A stretch of 9,843 bases of DNA from Candidatus Woesearchaeota archaeon. Its GTDB lineage: Archaea; Nanobdellota; Nanobdellia; Woesearchaeales; UBA11576. Positions 1 to 6,024 of the stretch are shown piece after piece. Under the pieces are notes generated by a model, which ran no database searches, was not told the origin of the DNA, and saw only the letters and a program-made list of their open reading frames with translations. Positions within the stretch are counted from its first letter, which is position 1, and the number at the start of each line of letters is the position of its first letter. The position numbers and the translations under genes are program-made. Where the stretch lies: the NCBI GenBank assembly GCA_019322385.1, contig JAHWIS010000084.1:1-9843 (forward strand), read 5' to 3'.

Positions 1-153
1 AATGAGGCCTTGCTGATACGCTGGCACATGGGCCCTTTCGACAGTGAGTGGGAGAACTACGAGCCTAAGGTAGGCAAGGCCTGCCCTGCAATCTACGCCT
101 TCCACAACGCAGACCAGGAAGCAAGCAAATACTTGGATGCAAGGAAGAAATGA
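1..153 (+). CDS. C-terminal end of a probable HD-domain phosphohydrolase (5' partial)
   Basis: The window opens inside a gene; reading frame 1 gives 50 residues before a TGA at 151-153. The fragment contains IRWHMGPFDSEWENY followed by a stretch ending in YAFHNADQEASKYLD. This pattern (RxHMG, then about 30 residues later a hydrophobic-H-xAD segment) is what the C-terminal half of small HD-superfamily phosphohydrolases looks like, where the late Asp helps bind the metal. The N-terminal HD residues are outside the window, so the assignment rests only on the tail, and the substrate cannot be told. A pyrimidine-rich T tract follows directly after the stop. Confidence 0.55.
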   Translation, partial: NEALLIRWHMGPFDSEWENYEPKVGKACPAIYAFHNADQEASKYLDARKK

Positions 154-180
154 TTTCTTTCTTTTTCCTCTTTCTTTTTC
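154..180 (+). terminator. T-rich transcription terminator
   Basis: Immediately after the stop of the HD-like gene there is a run of T-rich blocks (TTTCTTTCTTTTTCC and CTTTCTTTTTC) with no hairpin before it. Oligo-T tracts without stems are typical archaeal termination signals on the coding strand. Similar tracts follow the next two plus-strand genes. Confidence 0.55.
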
Positions 181-183
181 AGC

Positions 184-280
184 GCCACTGCCGCCTAGCG
201 AGCTGTGGGAAAATAAGCAGGAATTATCGCAGTTGGGCGAACAGAAGTGGTTAATGAATCTGTGCGAGCGCGGCAGTGGC
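184..280. ncRNA. Candidate structured RNA: 11-bp closed three-way junction
   Basis: Positions 184-194 (GCCACTGCCGC) are perfectly complementary to 270-280 (GCGGCAGTGGC), closing a 75-nt interior. Inside, 201-207 can pair with 228-234 (seven pairs, two of them G-U) with an inner ATAA/TTAT helix at 213-216/224-227, and 241-245 pairs with 259-263 (ACAGA/TCTGT), extended past one A-G mismatch by 238-239/265-266. Together these give a three-way junction. It lies between the oligo-T tract at 154-180 and the TATA box at 295-302, so it is probably not part of the leader of the next gene. I match it to no known family (5S rRNA, tRNA, SRP, H/ACA and C/D RNAs were considered). Strand is unresolved: no TATA box is seen upstream on the plus strand, while the A/T box at 294-303 could also serve the minus strand. 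The long GC-rich stem could instead be a simple DNA inverted repeat. Confidence 0.4.
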
Positions 281-294
281 CAGAGAAGCCAACA

Positions 295-302
295 TTTTTA
301 AA
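295..302 (+). promoter_or_regulatory. TATA box of the first membrane protein gene
   Basis: TTTTTAAA lies here with its centre near 298, predicting a transcript start around 323-326 by the usual archaeal spacing of about 25 nt. That is just before the GGTGAT site at 326-331 and about 35 nt before the second candidate start at 360. Confidence 0.45.
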
Positions 303-335
303 CTCATCATCATTACCCTACTACGGGTGATATCT

Positions 336-755
336 ATGGTTAATGGTGATGTTGCTACTATGGCTACAGCGTTTGCATTGATAGGGACATTCCTTGCATT
401 CTTCTTTTTGATATTCGTTGCATTGTATGTCTACTTTGCATGGGCATTCATGACAATAGCAAAGAAGCTGAAGTATCCAAAGGCATGGATTGCCTGGATT
501 CCGTTTGTACAATTAGCACTGTTTCCGATCCTGGCGAAGAAGAGGGAAAGCGCATGGCCTTGGGTCTTTATGTTTCTTGTCCCGATTGCCAACTTCGTGT
601 TCATGATCATCTGGACATGGAAGATATATGAAAGAAGGAAATACCCTGGTGCTTTGGCGCTTATCCATCTGGGAGGTTTCATACCTTTCATAGGGATATT
701 TGCAGGCATTGCAAACCTTGTCGTATGGGGACTTGTTGCCTGGCACGACAGGTAA
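336..755 (+). CDS. Four-helix integral membrane protein, DUF5684-like (copy 1)
   Basis: This encodes a 139-residue, strongly hydrophobic protein of unknown function with about four membrane helices, separated by short Lys/Arg-rich loops (IAKKLKYPKAW, KKRESAW, YERRKYPG). The pattern of AW-x-AWIP, a later LVPIAN and a WKI segment resembles the DUF5684 group of small membrane proteins, and the next gene is clearly a paralogue (shared YVYFA, IAKK and AWIP blocks). The chosen ATG has GGTGAT at 326-331 four nt upstream, the same arrangement as the acidic gene at 6025-6192. An alternative ATG at 360 also has a GGTGAT (345-350) with nine nt spacing and would leave a more sensible leader after the TATA box at 295. 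Reading is open upstream to a GTG at 276, but that would lie inside the inverted repeat and before the TATA box. The gene has its own promoter and terminator, so it is probably monocistronic. Confidence 0.75.
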   Translation: MVNGDVATMATAFALIGTFLAFFFLIFVALYVYFAWAFMTIAKKLKYPKAWIAWIPFVQLALFPILAKKRESAWPWVFMFLVPIANFVFMIIWTWKIYERRKYPGALALIHLGGFIPFIGIFAGIANLVVWGLVAWHDR

Positions 756-769
756 TTTTTTCTTTTTTT
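756..769 (+). terminator. Oligo-T terminator
   Basis: TTTTTTCTTTTTTT starts right after the TAA stop of the first membrane protein gene; no hairpin precedes it. This is a typical archaeal terminator. Confidence 0.6.
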
Positions 770-777
770 GCATAATA

Positions 778-785
778 TTTATAAA
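778..785 (+). promoter_or_regulatory. TATA box of the second membrane protein gene
   Basis: TTTATAAA predicts a transcript start near 807 and a leader of about 47 nt that contains the strong GGAGGTG site at 840-846. A second A/T box, ATTTAAATAT at 811-820, would place the start at about 840, inside the ribosome binding site, and is therefore less likely to be the functional box. Confidence 0.45.
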
Positions 786-853
786 TGGAACTTCACTTCT
801 CTATTTCTATATTTAAATATAGAATCTATTAAAAACTTTGGAGGTGGTTGAAT

Positions 854-1243
854 ATGGCACTTTTAGGACCTACTCCCGGAATGGGATTCATGGGTGCGTT
901 CTTTGTGGTATGGCTGATTGTCATGCTGGCCGTGTATGTCTATTTTGCCTTGGCGCTTATGTTCATTGCCAAGAAGAAGAATACCAAGAATGCCTGGCTT
1001 GCCTGGATACCGATTGCTAACGTGTATCTGATGACCCAGGTTGCAGGTGTTCCTGCTTGGTGGACATTAGCAGTCCTGTTGCCGATCATACCTTTCATCG
1101 GTGGTCTGGCAATGATGGTTGTGATGGTCTACCTCTGGTGGAAGATTGCAGAAGCGATCGGAAAGCCAGGATGGTGGGGCATCTTGCTAATAGTACCTAT
1201 CGTTAACTTTGTTATTATAGGTATAATGGCTTGGGGCAAGTAA
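854..1243 (+). CDS. Four-helix integral membrane protein, DUF5684-like (copy 2)
   Basis: This is a 129-residue hydrophobic protein with about four membrane helices. It shares the order of blocks with its upstream neighbour (YVYFALALMFIAKK, then NAWLAWIPIAN), and its second half has GVPAWW, WKIAEAIGKPGWWG and IVPIVNF. The GKPGWW-x-IPIVN pattern is characteristic of DUF5684-type membrane proteins, whose function is unknown. The ATG is preceded by GGAGGTG at 840-846 with seven nt spacing, the best ribosome binding site in the window, suggesting good expression. A TTG six nt upstream is in frame but sits inside the spacer. The tandem arrangement with the preceding gene points to a local duplication followed by strong divergence. 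Confidence 0.8.
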   Translation: MALLGPTPGMGFMGAFFVVWLIVMLAVYVYFALALMFIAKKKNTKNAWLAWIPIANVYLMTQVAGVPAWWTLAVLLPIIPFIGGLAMMVVMVYLWWKIAEAIGKPGWWGILLIVPIVNFVIIGIMAWGK

Positions 1244-1247
1244 GCCC

Positions 1248-1269
1248 TTTTTTTCTTTTTTTTCTTTTT
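1248..1269 (+). terminator. Long oligo-T terminator
   Basis: Twenty of these 22 bases are T, in three blocks separated by single C residues. The tract starts five nt after the TAA of the second membrane protein gene and ends five nt before the ATG at 1275, so it separates the two genes transcriptionally unless the next gene uses read-through. Confidence 0.6.
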
Positions 1270-1274
1270 CTAAA

Positions 1275-1706
1275 ATGTCAGGGCAAATGCCCAGACCAAG
1301 GCGCGTGAACCTTCGTCATTTCAAGATCCAGCCAGAGGCTGTCATGAAGTTCTCACTCACTGTTGCAAAGTTCGGCAATGTCATGCCTATAGACCTTCTT
1401 ACGCACGAGGAATTTGCTGCACTCAAAGCACAAGGCCAGCACTACAAGGTTCCTGACATATTAGGAGGGCTTAGTTATATAATACCAGAAAAGGAACCAT
1501 TCCCTGCAATACGGTTTGCTGTCAGCAGTGATCTTGAAGGGAGCGACCTCGAGCTGGAACTGCGCGACATCAAATTTATGACAGGACTGGAAGTCATGCC
1601 TGTCTATGCCTCAAGAATGCAGATAAAGAGATTCGTAAGGAAATATAGAAAATTATTCTACCAGGACATGAACGCTTCTAAGACACCTAAAGCAGGATTA
1701 CTTTGA
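1275..1706 (+). CDS. Small protein with a GspE/MshE N-terminal (T2SSE_N)-like domain
   Basis: This encodes a 143-residue soluble protein. Residues 79-126 read like the C-terminal part of the type II secretion ATPase N-terminal domain: IRFAVSSDLEGSDLE, then RDIKFMTGLEVMPVYAS (98-113), then a basic helix IKRFVRKYRKLFY. The family pattern is L-x-V-A-x-x-D-P-x-D, then x-L-R-F-x-T-G-x-x-V-x-P-V-x-A-S. In bacteria this domain sits in front of GspE/PilB-type ATPases and in some cases binds cyclic di-GMP. Here no ATPase follows, and the RLG motif needed for nucleotide binding is not evident, so function is unknown. The start is uncertain: the ATG at 1275 has no ribosome binding site and directly follows a T tract. 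An ATG at 1344 has GAGG five nt upstream and would give a 120-residue protein. The last nine bases overlap the convergent gene on the other strand. Confidence 0.65.
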   Translation: MSGQMPRPRRVNLRHFKIQPEAVMKFSLTVAKFGNVMPIDLLTHEEFAALKAQGQHYKVPDILGGLSYIIPEKEPFPAIRFAVSSDLEGSDLELELRDIKFMTGLEVMPVYASRMQIKRFVRKYRKLFYQDMNASKTPKAGLL

Positions 1707-2093
1707 TCCCTTCTTCATATCCTTGACATAGCTCTCAAGAAGTCTCGCATTCGGATGATAGTTCGATGCCTGCATTATCTGCACAACATGTTGTCCTAAT
1801 TCGCTTCCGCCCACGAAAAAGCTGCTCACCAGGAAAGGCGAAGCCCCTGTTTCAGGATCATCGATCCGTACAGTGCGGCATTTGCCATTGCAGTCCTTTG
1901 ACGCTTGCGCTCTCAATTTGCCGTAGCCTTTTCCTGTTACATATGCCACAAGATGCCTTGCGATCATATGGACATCTTTCTTTGTGGGTTTCTTGCTGAA
2001 AGGTATTGTTGCCTTATAGCAATGATTGCCCCTGATCTCTCTGCTGACTACTCCTTTTGGCAAGTGATCATCTATTGATCGTGTTTTAGTCAT
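1698..2093 (-). CDS. Conserved-looking hypothetical protein, 131 aa
   Basis: I do not recognise this protein. It is 131 residues, soluble, with basic ends, a CNGKC pair (C68 and C72), a further C25, and a glycine-bounded segment SSFFVGGSELGQHVVQIMQASNY rich in small residues when read in two parts (90-99 and 100-112). CxxxC could hold a metal or form a disulfide, but only two cysteines are close together. The ATG at 2093 is preceded by GGTGATGGGGGAG in the minus-strand reading; an ATG at 2105 and a GTG at 2108 are in frame but fall within or next to this motif. The stop (TAA) overlaps the tail of the facing gene by nine nt. It has its own promoter at 2141-2149. Confidence 0.7.
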   Translation of the reverse strand: MTKTRSIDDHLPKGVVSREIRGNHCYKATIPFSKKPTKKDVHMIARHLVAYVTGKGYGKLRAQASKDCNGKCRTVRIDDPETGASPFLVSSFFVGGSELGQHVVQIMQASNYHPNARLLESYVKDMKKGSK

Positions 2094-2140
2094 TTTCTCC
2101 CCCATCACCTATTATAATATATATCGCAGCAAGAAGGTGT

Positions 2141-2149
2141 CTTATAAAG
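2141..2149 (-). promoter_or_regulatory. TATA box of the 131-aa hypothetical gene
   Basis: On the minus strand this reads CTTTATAAG within GCGAAATCTTTATAAGAC, a good BRE plus TATA arrangement. The predicted start is near 2119, giving a leader of about 26 nt with the GGTGAT site. A second A/T box (ATATATATTATA, about 2113-2124) is closer and would give a leaderless transcript. Confidence 0.45.
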
Positions 2150-2183
2150 ATTTCGCATCCTTTTAATATACTCAATCAGAAAA

Positions 2184-3233
2184 TCAAGGATTCTTCTTCC
2201 AGACATTGTCGCAATACCAGTTGACAACATCTATCATTCCCAGGGATGTTGTAGGGTAATGATACCTGAATCCTGTCCTGTCCTTGAACTTGCTGTTGTC
2301 CAGCACATGGTCATGGGCAGCGTGCAGAACTACACCTTTCGGAAGGCTTGTCCGTTCCTTGAAGAATCCTTCGATATACTCTGAAGCTGCAGATGCTATC
2401 TTCAGCAAAGCATGCGGTACAATAGGGAGAAGGAATCGTTTTGTGTCATCAGGCATCAGGCCTATTATCATCTTTGCGATATTGTGCTCGCTCACCACAT
2501 GCTCATCTGCAAGATTGTATGCTATATCATTCAGTTCTGAAGCATCTTCCACAAATGCAGAGTCATGCTCAACAGCATGCGTGAATGCCCTTCCGATATC
2601 ATATGTATGAACATAAGAATTGCATGTGTCTTTCATCGGCACAACAACAGGCCCTTTGCTGTTCTTTATCATGTTGAACATCCCGTCGATATAAGACCCT
2701 AAAGCATCCGGACCATACACCATCACCGCCCTGAATGTCGCCACTTTCATCCTGCCTGGCATGTGATACTTCTCAAAAAGCAATTCTTCTGCCTCTTGTT
2801 TTGTCTTGCCATAGAACTCGCAGGGCGCAAGCGGCGTGCTCTCCTTGATAGGCACTTCACTGCCTTCCTCATACTCTGCGACCGCGCCCATGTTCAGGAA
2901 TTTCTCTACGCCGAACAATTCAGCATTCGCAGCAACAATATCAGTGCCCTCGACATTCACCTTTCGCAGGAAATGATATGGCTTTGAATAGTTGAATGCT
3001 GCTGCAAAGTGCTCGACTGCATCGATGTGATCGTCGAATGCAGTGTATATCCTGTAGAATGCCTCATGCACAGACTCGGCCGATGTGATGTCGCATTCCT
3101 CGAACAATATACCTTCAAGGCCATTTGGTTTCCTGGAATCAACCACTGCGACATTGTGCCCTCTTTCCAGTGCAGCTCGCGCAGCCTGTTTTCCTATGAA
3201 CCCTGCACCGCCTGTTATGATTATGTTTGCCAT
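2184..3233 (-). CDS. NAD-dependent epimerase/dehydratase (extended SDR) lacking the usual catalytic Ser/Thr
   Basis: This is a 349-residue extended short-chain dehydrogenase/reductase, normal length for nucleotide-sugar epimerases and dehydratases. The N-terminus MANIIITGGAGFIG carries the GxxGxxG NAD(P)-binding loop (G8-G14), followed by AVVDSR at the end of strand 2 and an acidic DIT segment. The catalytic pair YxxxK is present (YGKTK, Y141 and K145). The Ser/Thr that normally stands four residues before the VYG tyrosine is Ala (GAVAEY, A117), so the usual triad is incomplete. Substrate cannot be predicted. The ATG at 3233 starts two nt after the stop of the upstream gene; a GTG at 3239 would instead overlap that stop as GTGA. 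Either way the two genes form a tight operon with translational coupling. GGTGA at 3236-3240 may serve as a close ribosome binding site. The protein could still bind NAD and act as an atypical reductase or as a structural NAD-binding protein. Confidence 0.88.
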   Translation of the reverse strand: MANIIITGGAGFIGKQAARAALERGHNVAVVDSRKPNGLEGILFEECDITSAESVHEAFYRIYTAFDDHIDAVEHFAAAFNYSKPYHFLRKVNVEGTDIVAANAELFGVEKFLNMGAVAEYEEGSEVPIKESTPLAPCEFYGKTKQEAEELLFEKYHMPGRMKVATFRAVMVYGPDALGSYIDGMFNMIKNSKGPVVVPMKDTCNSYVHTYDIGRAFTHAVEHDSAFVEDASELNDIAYNLADEHVVSEHNIAKMIIGLMPDDTKRFLLPIVPHALLKIASAASEYIEGFFKERTSLPKGVVLHAAHDHVLDNSKFKDRTGFRYHYPTTSLGMIDVVNWYCDNVWKKNP

Positions 3234-3235
3234 TT

Positions 3236-3862
3236 TCACCAGAAGTATTGACTTCTCAACCTCTTTTCAAGCTCAGAAGAGATGCGCTCAGCCCTTTTCA
3301 GGATGAAATAGTTTGGGAAGACAAACCGTTTCCCGAATTTGTTGTACATCTTCCCGAGCAGTACAGTAGGATCGCCAGGCCTTACCTCGACAACAAAGTC
3401 CCGCACTGTCTCTTCGAGAATCGGGAGGTTCCTTCCTGTCCTGTAATCAAAAAGCAGCGAATTCGGATAGAGATTGTTCTCAGGGTTTGTGTTTGCAGGC
3501 ATGACATCGAATATTCTCCATCTTTTTGCCTTGCCGTCCTTGTCAAGCTGGTATATCCATCCTTCATTGATGTCATTCGTGACCATGCGTGAATTATACC
3601 CGACATAGAAATCCTCGTCAAGCTTGAGGAAGCCTTTCCTGAACTTCTGCATCTTGAGATGCTTTGTCACAGGAAGCGTGCTCCATCCATCATACTCATG
3701 ACCGACCAATTCCTCTATGTCAGGCATTGTCCCGCTCTGCAAAAGTGATTCTAGGAAATCATCGCCCTGCTGTGCCAGGAACTTGAACAGCACATCTTCA
3801 TTTATGTCATACAGGAATTCAAGAATATCTTCACTATCTGCTTTAGCGAGGTCTGATGTCAT
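3236..3862 (-). CDS. Unknown 208-aa protein, operon partner of the epimerase
   Basis: I do not recognise this protein with confidence. It is soluble, with an acidic helical N-terminus (1-45), then GHEYDGW (54-60), a basic HLKMQKFRKGF segment, and a body of alternating hydrophobic and polar residues suggesting beta strands: GWIYQLDKDGKAKRW (101-115), LLFDYRTGRN, FVVEVRPGDPTVLLGKMY and FVFPNYFILKR. The 'GxYxGW ... VLLGKMY ... YFILKR' course vaguely recalls small beta-barrel or lipocalin-like proteins such as the GXWXG family, but this is only an impression. It precedes the epimerase by two nt (its TGA at 3236-3238), so the two are probably made together. The ATG at 3862 has no ribosome binding site. 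A TATA box at 3887-3894 places the transcript start within a few nt of the ATG, so it is probably leaderless. Confidence 0.75.
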   Translation of the reverse strand: MTSDLAKADSEDILEFLYDINEDVLFKFLAQQGDDFLESLLQSGTMPDIEELVGHEYDGWSTLPVTKHLKMQKFRKGFLKLDEDFYVGYNSRMVTNDINEGWIYQLDKDGKAKRWRIFDVMPANTNPENNLYPNSLLFDYRTGRNLPILEETVRDFVVEVRPGDPTVLLGKMYNKFGKRFVFPNYFILKRAERISSELEKRLRSQYFW

Positions 3863-3886
3863 GATAAATACGGAATCCTGCAGATT

Positions 3887-3894
3887 CTTTTATA
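3887..3894 (-). promoter_or_regulatory. TATA box for the two-gene epimerase operon
   Basis: On the minus strand this reads TATAAAAG within TAAGCTATAAAAGAATC. By archaeal spacing the transcript would start at about 3864-3866, two to four nt before the ATG at 3862, which lacks a ribosome binding site. Confidence 0.55.
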
Positions 3895-3946
3895 GCTTAC
3901 GCCGAATTCCAAAACTATTCCGAAAGAATCACAATAATTAATGCTC

Positions 3947-5626
3947 TTACATCTCTTGCGGAGCCTTCATCCCAAGCAGATAGAGTCCATTAGCAAGTAC
4001 CTGCCTCACTGCATCGCACAGCAGCACCCTTGTCTTGGCAAGCTCTTCATTTGCTGCCTTTATCACAGGACAGCTGTTATAGAATGTGTTGAACACCTGC
4101 CCGAGATCGATGAGATAGCGCGCGATGATCGAAGGCTTGTATGATTCTGCAGCATCCACTACAACATTCTTGAATGCATAGACCCTTTTGAGAAGCTCCT
4201 TTTCAGCATCCTCTTTCAAGAGTTCAAAATCAACATCAACAGAGACATCTTCTCCATACTTCCGTAATATAGAGCATATCCTTGCATGCGCATACTGCAC
4301 ATATGGTCCTGTCTCTCCCTCAAAGCTCAGCATCTTGTCCCATGAGAATTCCATGTCCCGCACCCTGTCATTGACAAGGTCGCCGAATATGATCGCCCCT
4401 ATGCCGACTGTCTTTGCGATCTCATTCTTGTCTGCCAGGTCAGGGTTCTTTTCTTTTATTATCTTCTTTGCAAGCTCGACTGCTTTATCCAGCACTTCCT
4501 CAAGGAATATGATGTTCCCTTCCCGGGTCTTCATGCCAAGATAATGCCCGAAGTCAATATGCTTCATTTCGCACTTCATCTCGCCCATCATGTCAAGCAC
4601 TGTAAACAGCTGCCTGAAGTGAAGTTTCTGCGGCGCTCCAACAACATACAACAGCTTTGCTGGTTTATACTCTTCCATCCTATACAGCGCTGCTGCAATG
4701 TCTCTTGTCATATAAGTCGTGGCACCATCTGTCTTTACAACAATGCCTGGCGGCATGTCCTCCCCGACCTCAACGACTTTTGCGCCTTCGCTCAATGTGA
4801 TCAGGTTCTTCTTCTTCAGCATCTTGACAACAGCATCCATCTTGTCATTGTAGAATGCCTCGCCATGCCATGAGTCAAAATGTATGTCCAGCTCTGCATA
4901 GTATCTCTTGAACTCCTCAAGGCTGAGAGACTTGAACAATTCCCACAGCTGCATTGCTTCCTTGTCACCATCCTCTAGCTTCTTGAACCATGCCCTTGCC
5001 TCATCCTCTATCTCAGGCCTTATCTTCATCTCTTCATGGAACTTGACATAGACATTGAACAGGTGCGCTATAGGCTCTTTCTCAAGCTCTTTCTCATTCC
5101 CCCAGTTCCTGAACGCCACGATAAGCTTTCCGAACTGTGTGCCCCAGTCTCCGAGATGGTTCACGCCGAAAGAGGAATAGCCCACGAAATTGAATATCCT
5201 GTAAAGGGAATTGCCTATCACAGTGCTCCGCAGATGCCCGATGCCGAAAGGCTTTGCAATGTTTGGAGAACTATAATCAAACACGACCTTGCCGCCATTC
5301 CCTATTTTGCTGCTGCCATACTTGTCTTTCTTCTCAAACACTTCCTTAAGCGCCTTCTCAGCGATCTTCTTCTGCTTTACAAAGAAATTCAGGTAGGCCC
5401 CTGCGCTCTCGACCTTCTCGATCAGCTCATCCGGCTCTATCTTTCCCTTTAGGAACTCTGCCACTTTTGCAGGCGGCTTCTTCAGCTTCTTTGAGACAAC
5501 AAAGCATGGGAATGCATAGTCACCAAGCTTAGGGTCAGGCGGTACCTCAATGACTGACTCATCGATCCCGTCCCCGCCGACCTCATCAACTATCTTCTCT
5601 ATTATGTGAAGCTTGAAATCATCCAT
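3947..5626 (-). CDS. argS: Arginyl-tRNA synthetase
   Basis: This cytoplasmic class I enzyme of 559 residues charges tRNA-Arg with arginine using ATP. The N-terminal Add-1 domain (about 1-85) contains PPDPKLGDYAFPCF and AGAYLNFF. The catalytic core begins with SSPNIAKPFGIGHLRST (119-135), where GIGH (128-131) stands at the HIGH motif with the first His replaced by Gly, then NHLGDWGTQFGKL (156-168), YMTRDIAAALYR, and the KMSKS-equivalent MKTREGN (365-371), which lacks the canonical first Lys as in many ArgRS. The C-terminal anticodon-binding (DALR) domain ends in NGLYLLGMKAPQEM. The SSPNIAKPF form is the type seen in a set of bacterial and eukaryotic ArgRS rather than the NPNKPLHIGH form common in archaea. 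The start ATG follows the stop of the upstream membrane protein gene after one nt, indicating a coupled operon. A shorter or longer start is not suggested by anything seen. Confidence 0.97.
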   Translation of the reverse strand: MDDFKLHIIEKIVDEVGGDGIDESVIEVPPDPKLGDYAFPCFVVSKKLKKPPAKVAEFLKGKIEPDELIEKVESAGAYLNFFVKQKKIAEKALKEVFEKKDKYGSSKIGNGGKVVFDYSSPNIAKPFGIGHLRSTVIGNSLYRIFNFVGYSSFGVNHLGDWGTQFGKLIVAFRNWGNEKELEKEPIAHLFNVYVKFHEEMKIRPEIEDEARAWFKKLEDGDKEAMQLWELFKSLSLEEFKRYYAELDIHFDSWHGEAFYNDKMDAVVKMLKKKNLITLSEGAKVVEVGEDMPPGIVVKTDGATTYMTRDIAAALYRMEEYKPAKLLYVVGAPQKLHFRQLFTVLDMMGEMKCEMKHIDFGHYLGMKTREGNIIFLEEVLDKAVELAKKIIKEKNPDLADKNEIAKTVGIGAIIFGDLVNDRVRDMEFSWDKMLSFEGETGPYVQYAHARICSILRKYGEDVSVDVDFELLKEDAEKELLKRVYAFKNVVVDAAESYKPSIIARYLIDLGQVFNTFYNSCPVIKAANEELAKTRVLLCDAVRQVLANGLYLLGMKAPQEM

Positions 5627-5627
5627 T

Positions 5628-5939
5628 TTATTTCTTCTTCGAACCTTTGTTGAGCCTTCGCTCTTCTATCTTTTCCTTGATCTTATCTTTGATTATTCCC
5701 AGCTTTGACTCTTTTATCGGCTCAAGCCTGATGTGCTGTTTCTTTGCTATTGAGCGCGTCTCCTCCCTGAGTTCCCTGAACTCCCTGTACATCCTTCTCA
5801 GCAGCGTGTACTCCTTGTATCTTATGTAAAGGATGATGAGGTATATGCCGAAGACACCTCCAACAAGAACCTTTATTGCGTTGATCAGAGAGCCTATAGG
5901 GCCTAGAATAGGGATTGCTGTTGCATTAAGGTCTACCAC
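5628..5939 (-). CDS. Small single-span membrane protein with basic helical tail
   Basis: This encodes about 103 residues of unknown function. After a short N-terminus (VVDLNATAIPILGPIG) there is one hydrophobic span (about 16-39, ending LIILYIR), then a highly charged, Arg/Lys/Glu-rich region (YKEYTLLRRMYREFRELREE, 41-60) likely to form a long helix or coiled coil, and a KGSKKK end. The topology is probably outside N-terminus and cytoplasmic basic tail. The start is uncertain: GTG at 5939 has GGTGAT at 5943-5948 with three nt spacing, while GTG at 5957 and TTG at 5966 are in frame but poorly supported; an ATG at 5941 is out of frame. It is the first gene of an operon with argS, whose ATG follows its stop after one nt. 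A functional link to ArgRS is not implied by sequence. Confidence 0.7.
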   Translation of the reverse strand: MVDLNATAIPILGPIGSLINAIKVLVGGVFGIYLIILYIRYKEYTLLRRMYREFRELREETRSIAKKQHIRLEPIKESKLGIIKDKIKEKIEERRLNKGSKKK

Positions 5940-5973
5940 ATGATCACCTCGTTTCACCTGATTCAATCATGTT

Positions 5974-5985
5974 CTATTTATTAAG
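5974..5985 (-). promoter_or_regulatory. Promoter of the membrane protein-argS operon
   Basis: On the minus strand this reads CTTAATAAATAG, an A/T-rich TATA-like box centred near 5980. It predicts a start near 5955, a few nt before the GGTGAT at 5943-5948. Confidence 0.4.
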
Positions 5986-6010
5986 TTATCGCAGAAAAAG
6001 CATAATCAAT

Positions 6011-6024
6011 AAGATAAAAAAGAT
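6011..6024 (-). terminator. Short T-rich terminator of the acidic protein gene
   Basis: Right after the TAA of the acidic protein gene, the minus strand reads ATCTTTTTTATCTT, with six consecutive T. It lies between that gene and the next promoter. Confidence 0.4.

Noticed and set aside
184..280. 5S rRNA or tRNA
   Set aside because: CGAACAGAAGTG at 238-249 recalls 5S loop C (CGAACTCAGAAGTG), but the region is too short, lacks a second long arm, and there is no tRNA T-arm or CCA-style acceptor.
304..312. Minus-strand ATGATGA as a C box of a C/D guide RNA
   Set aside because: The nearest CTGA D-box candidate is about 130 nt away, far longer than archaeal C/D RNAs.
276..335. Upstream GTG start for the first membrane protein (adding about 20 residues)
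   Set aside because: It begins inside the inverted repeat and upstream of the TATA box at 295-302, and lacks a ribosome binding site.
4544..5452. Plus-strand reading frames within argS
   Set aside because: They are antisense shadows of the ArgRS gene with no recognisable domain or ribosome binding site.
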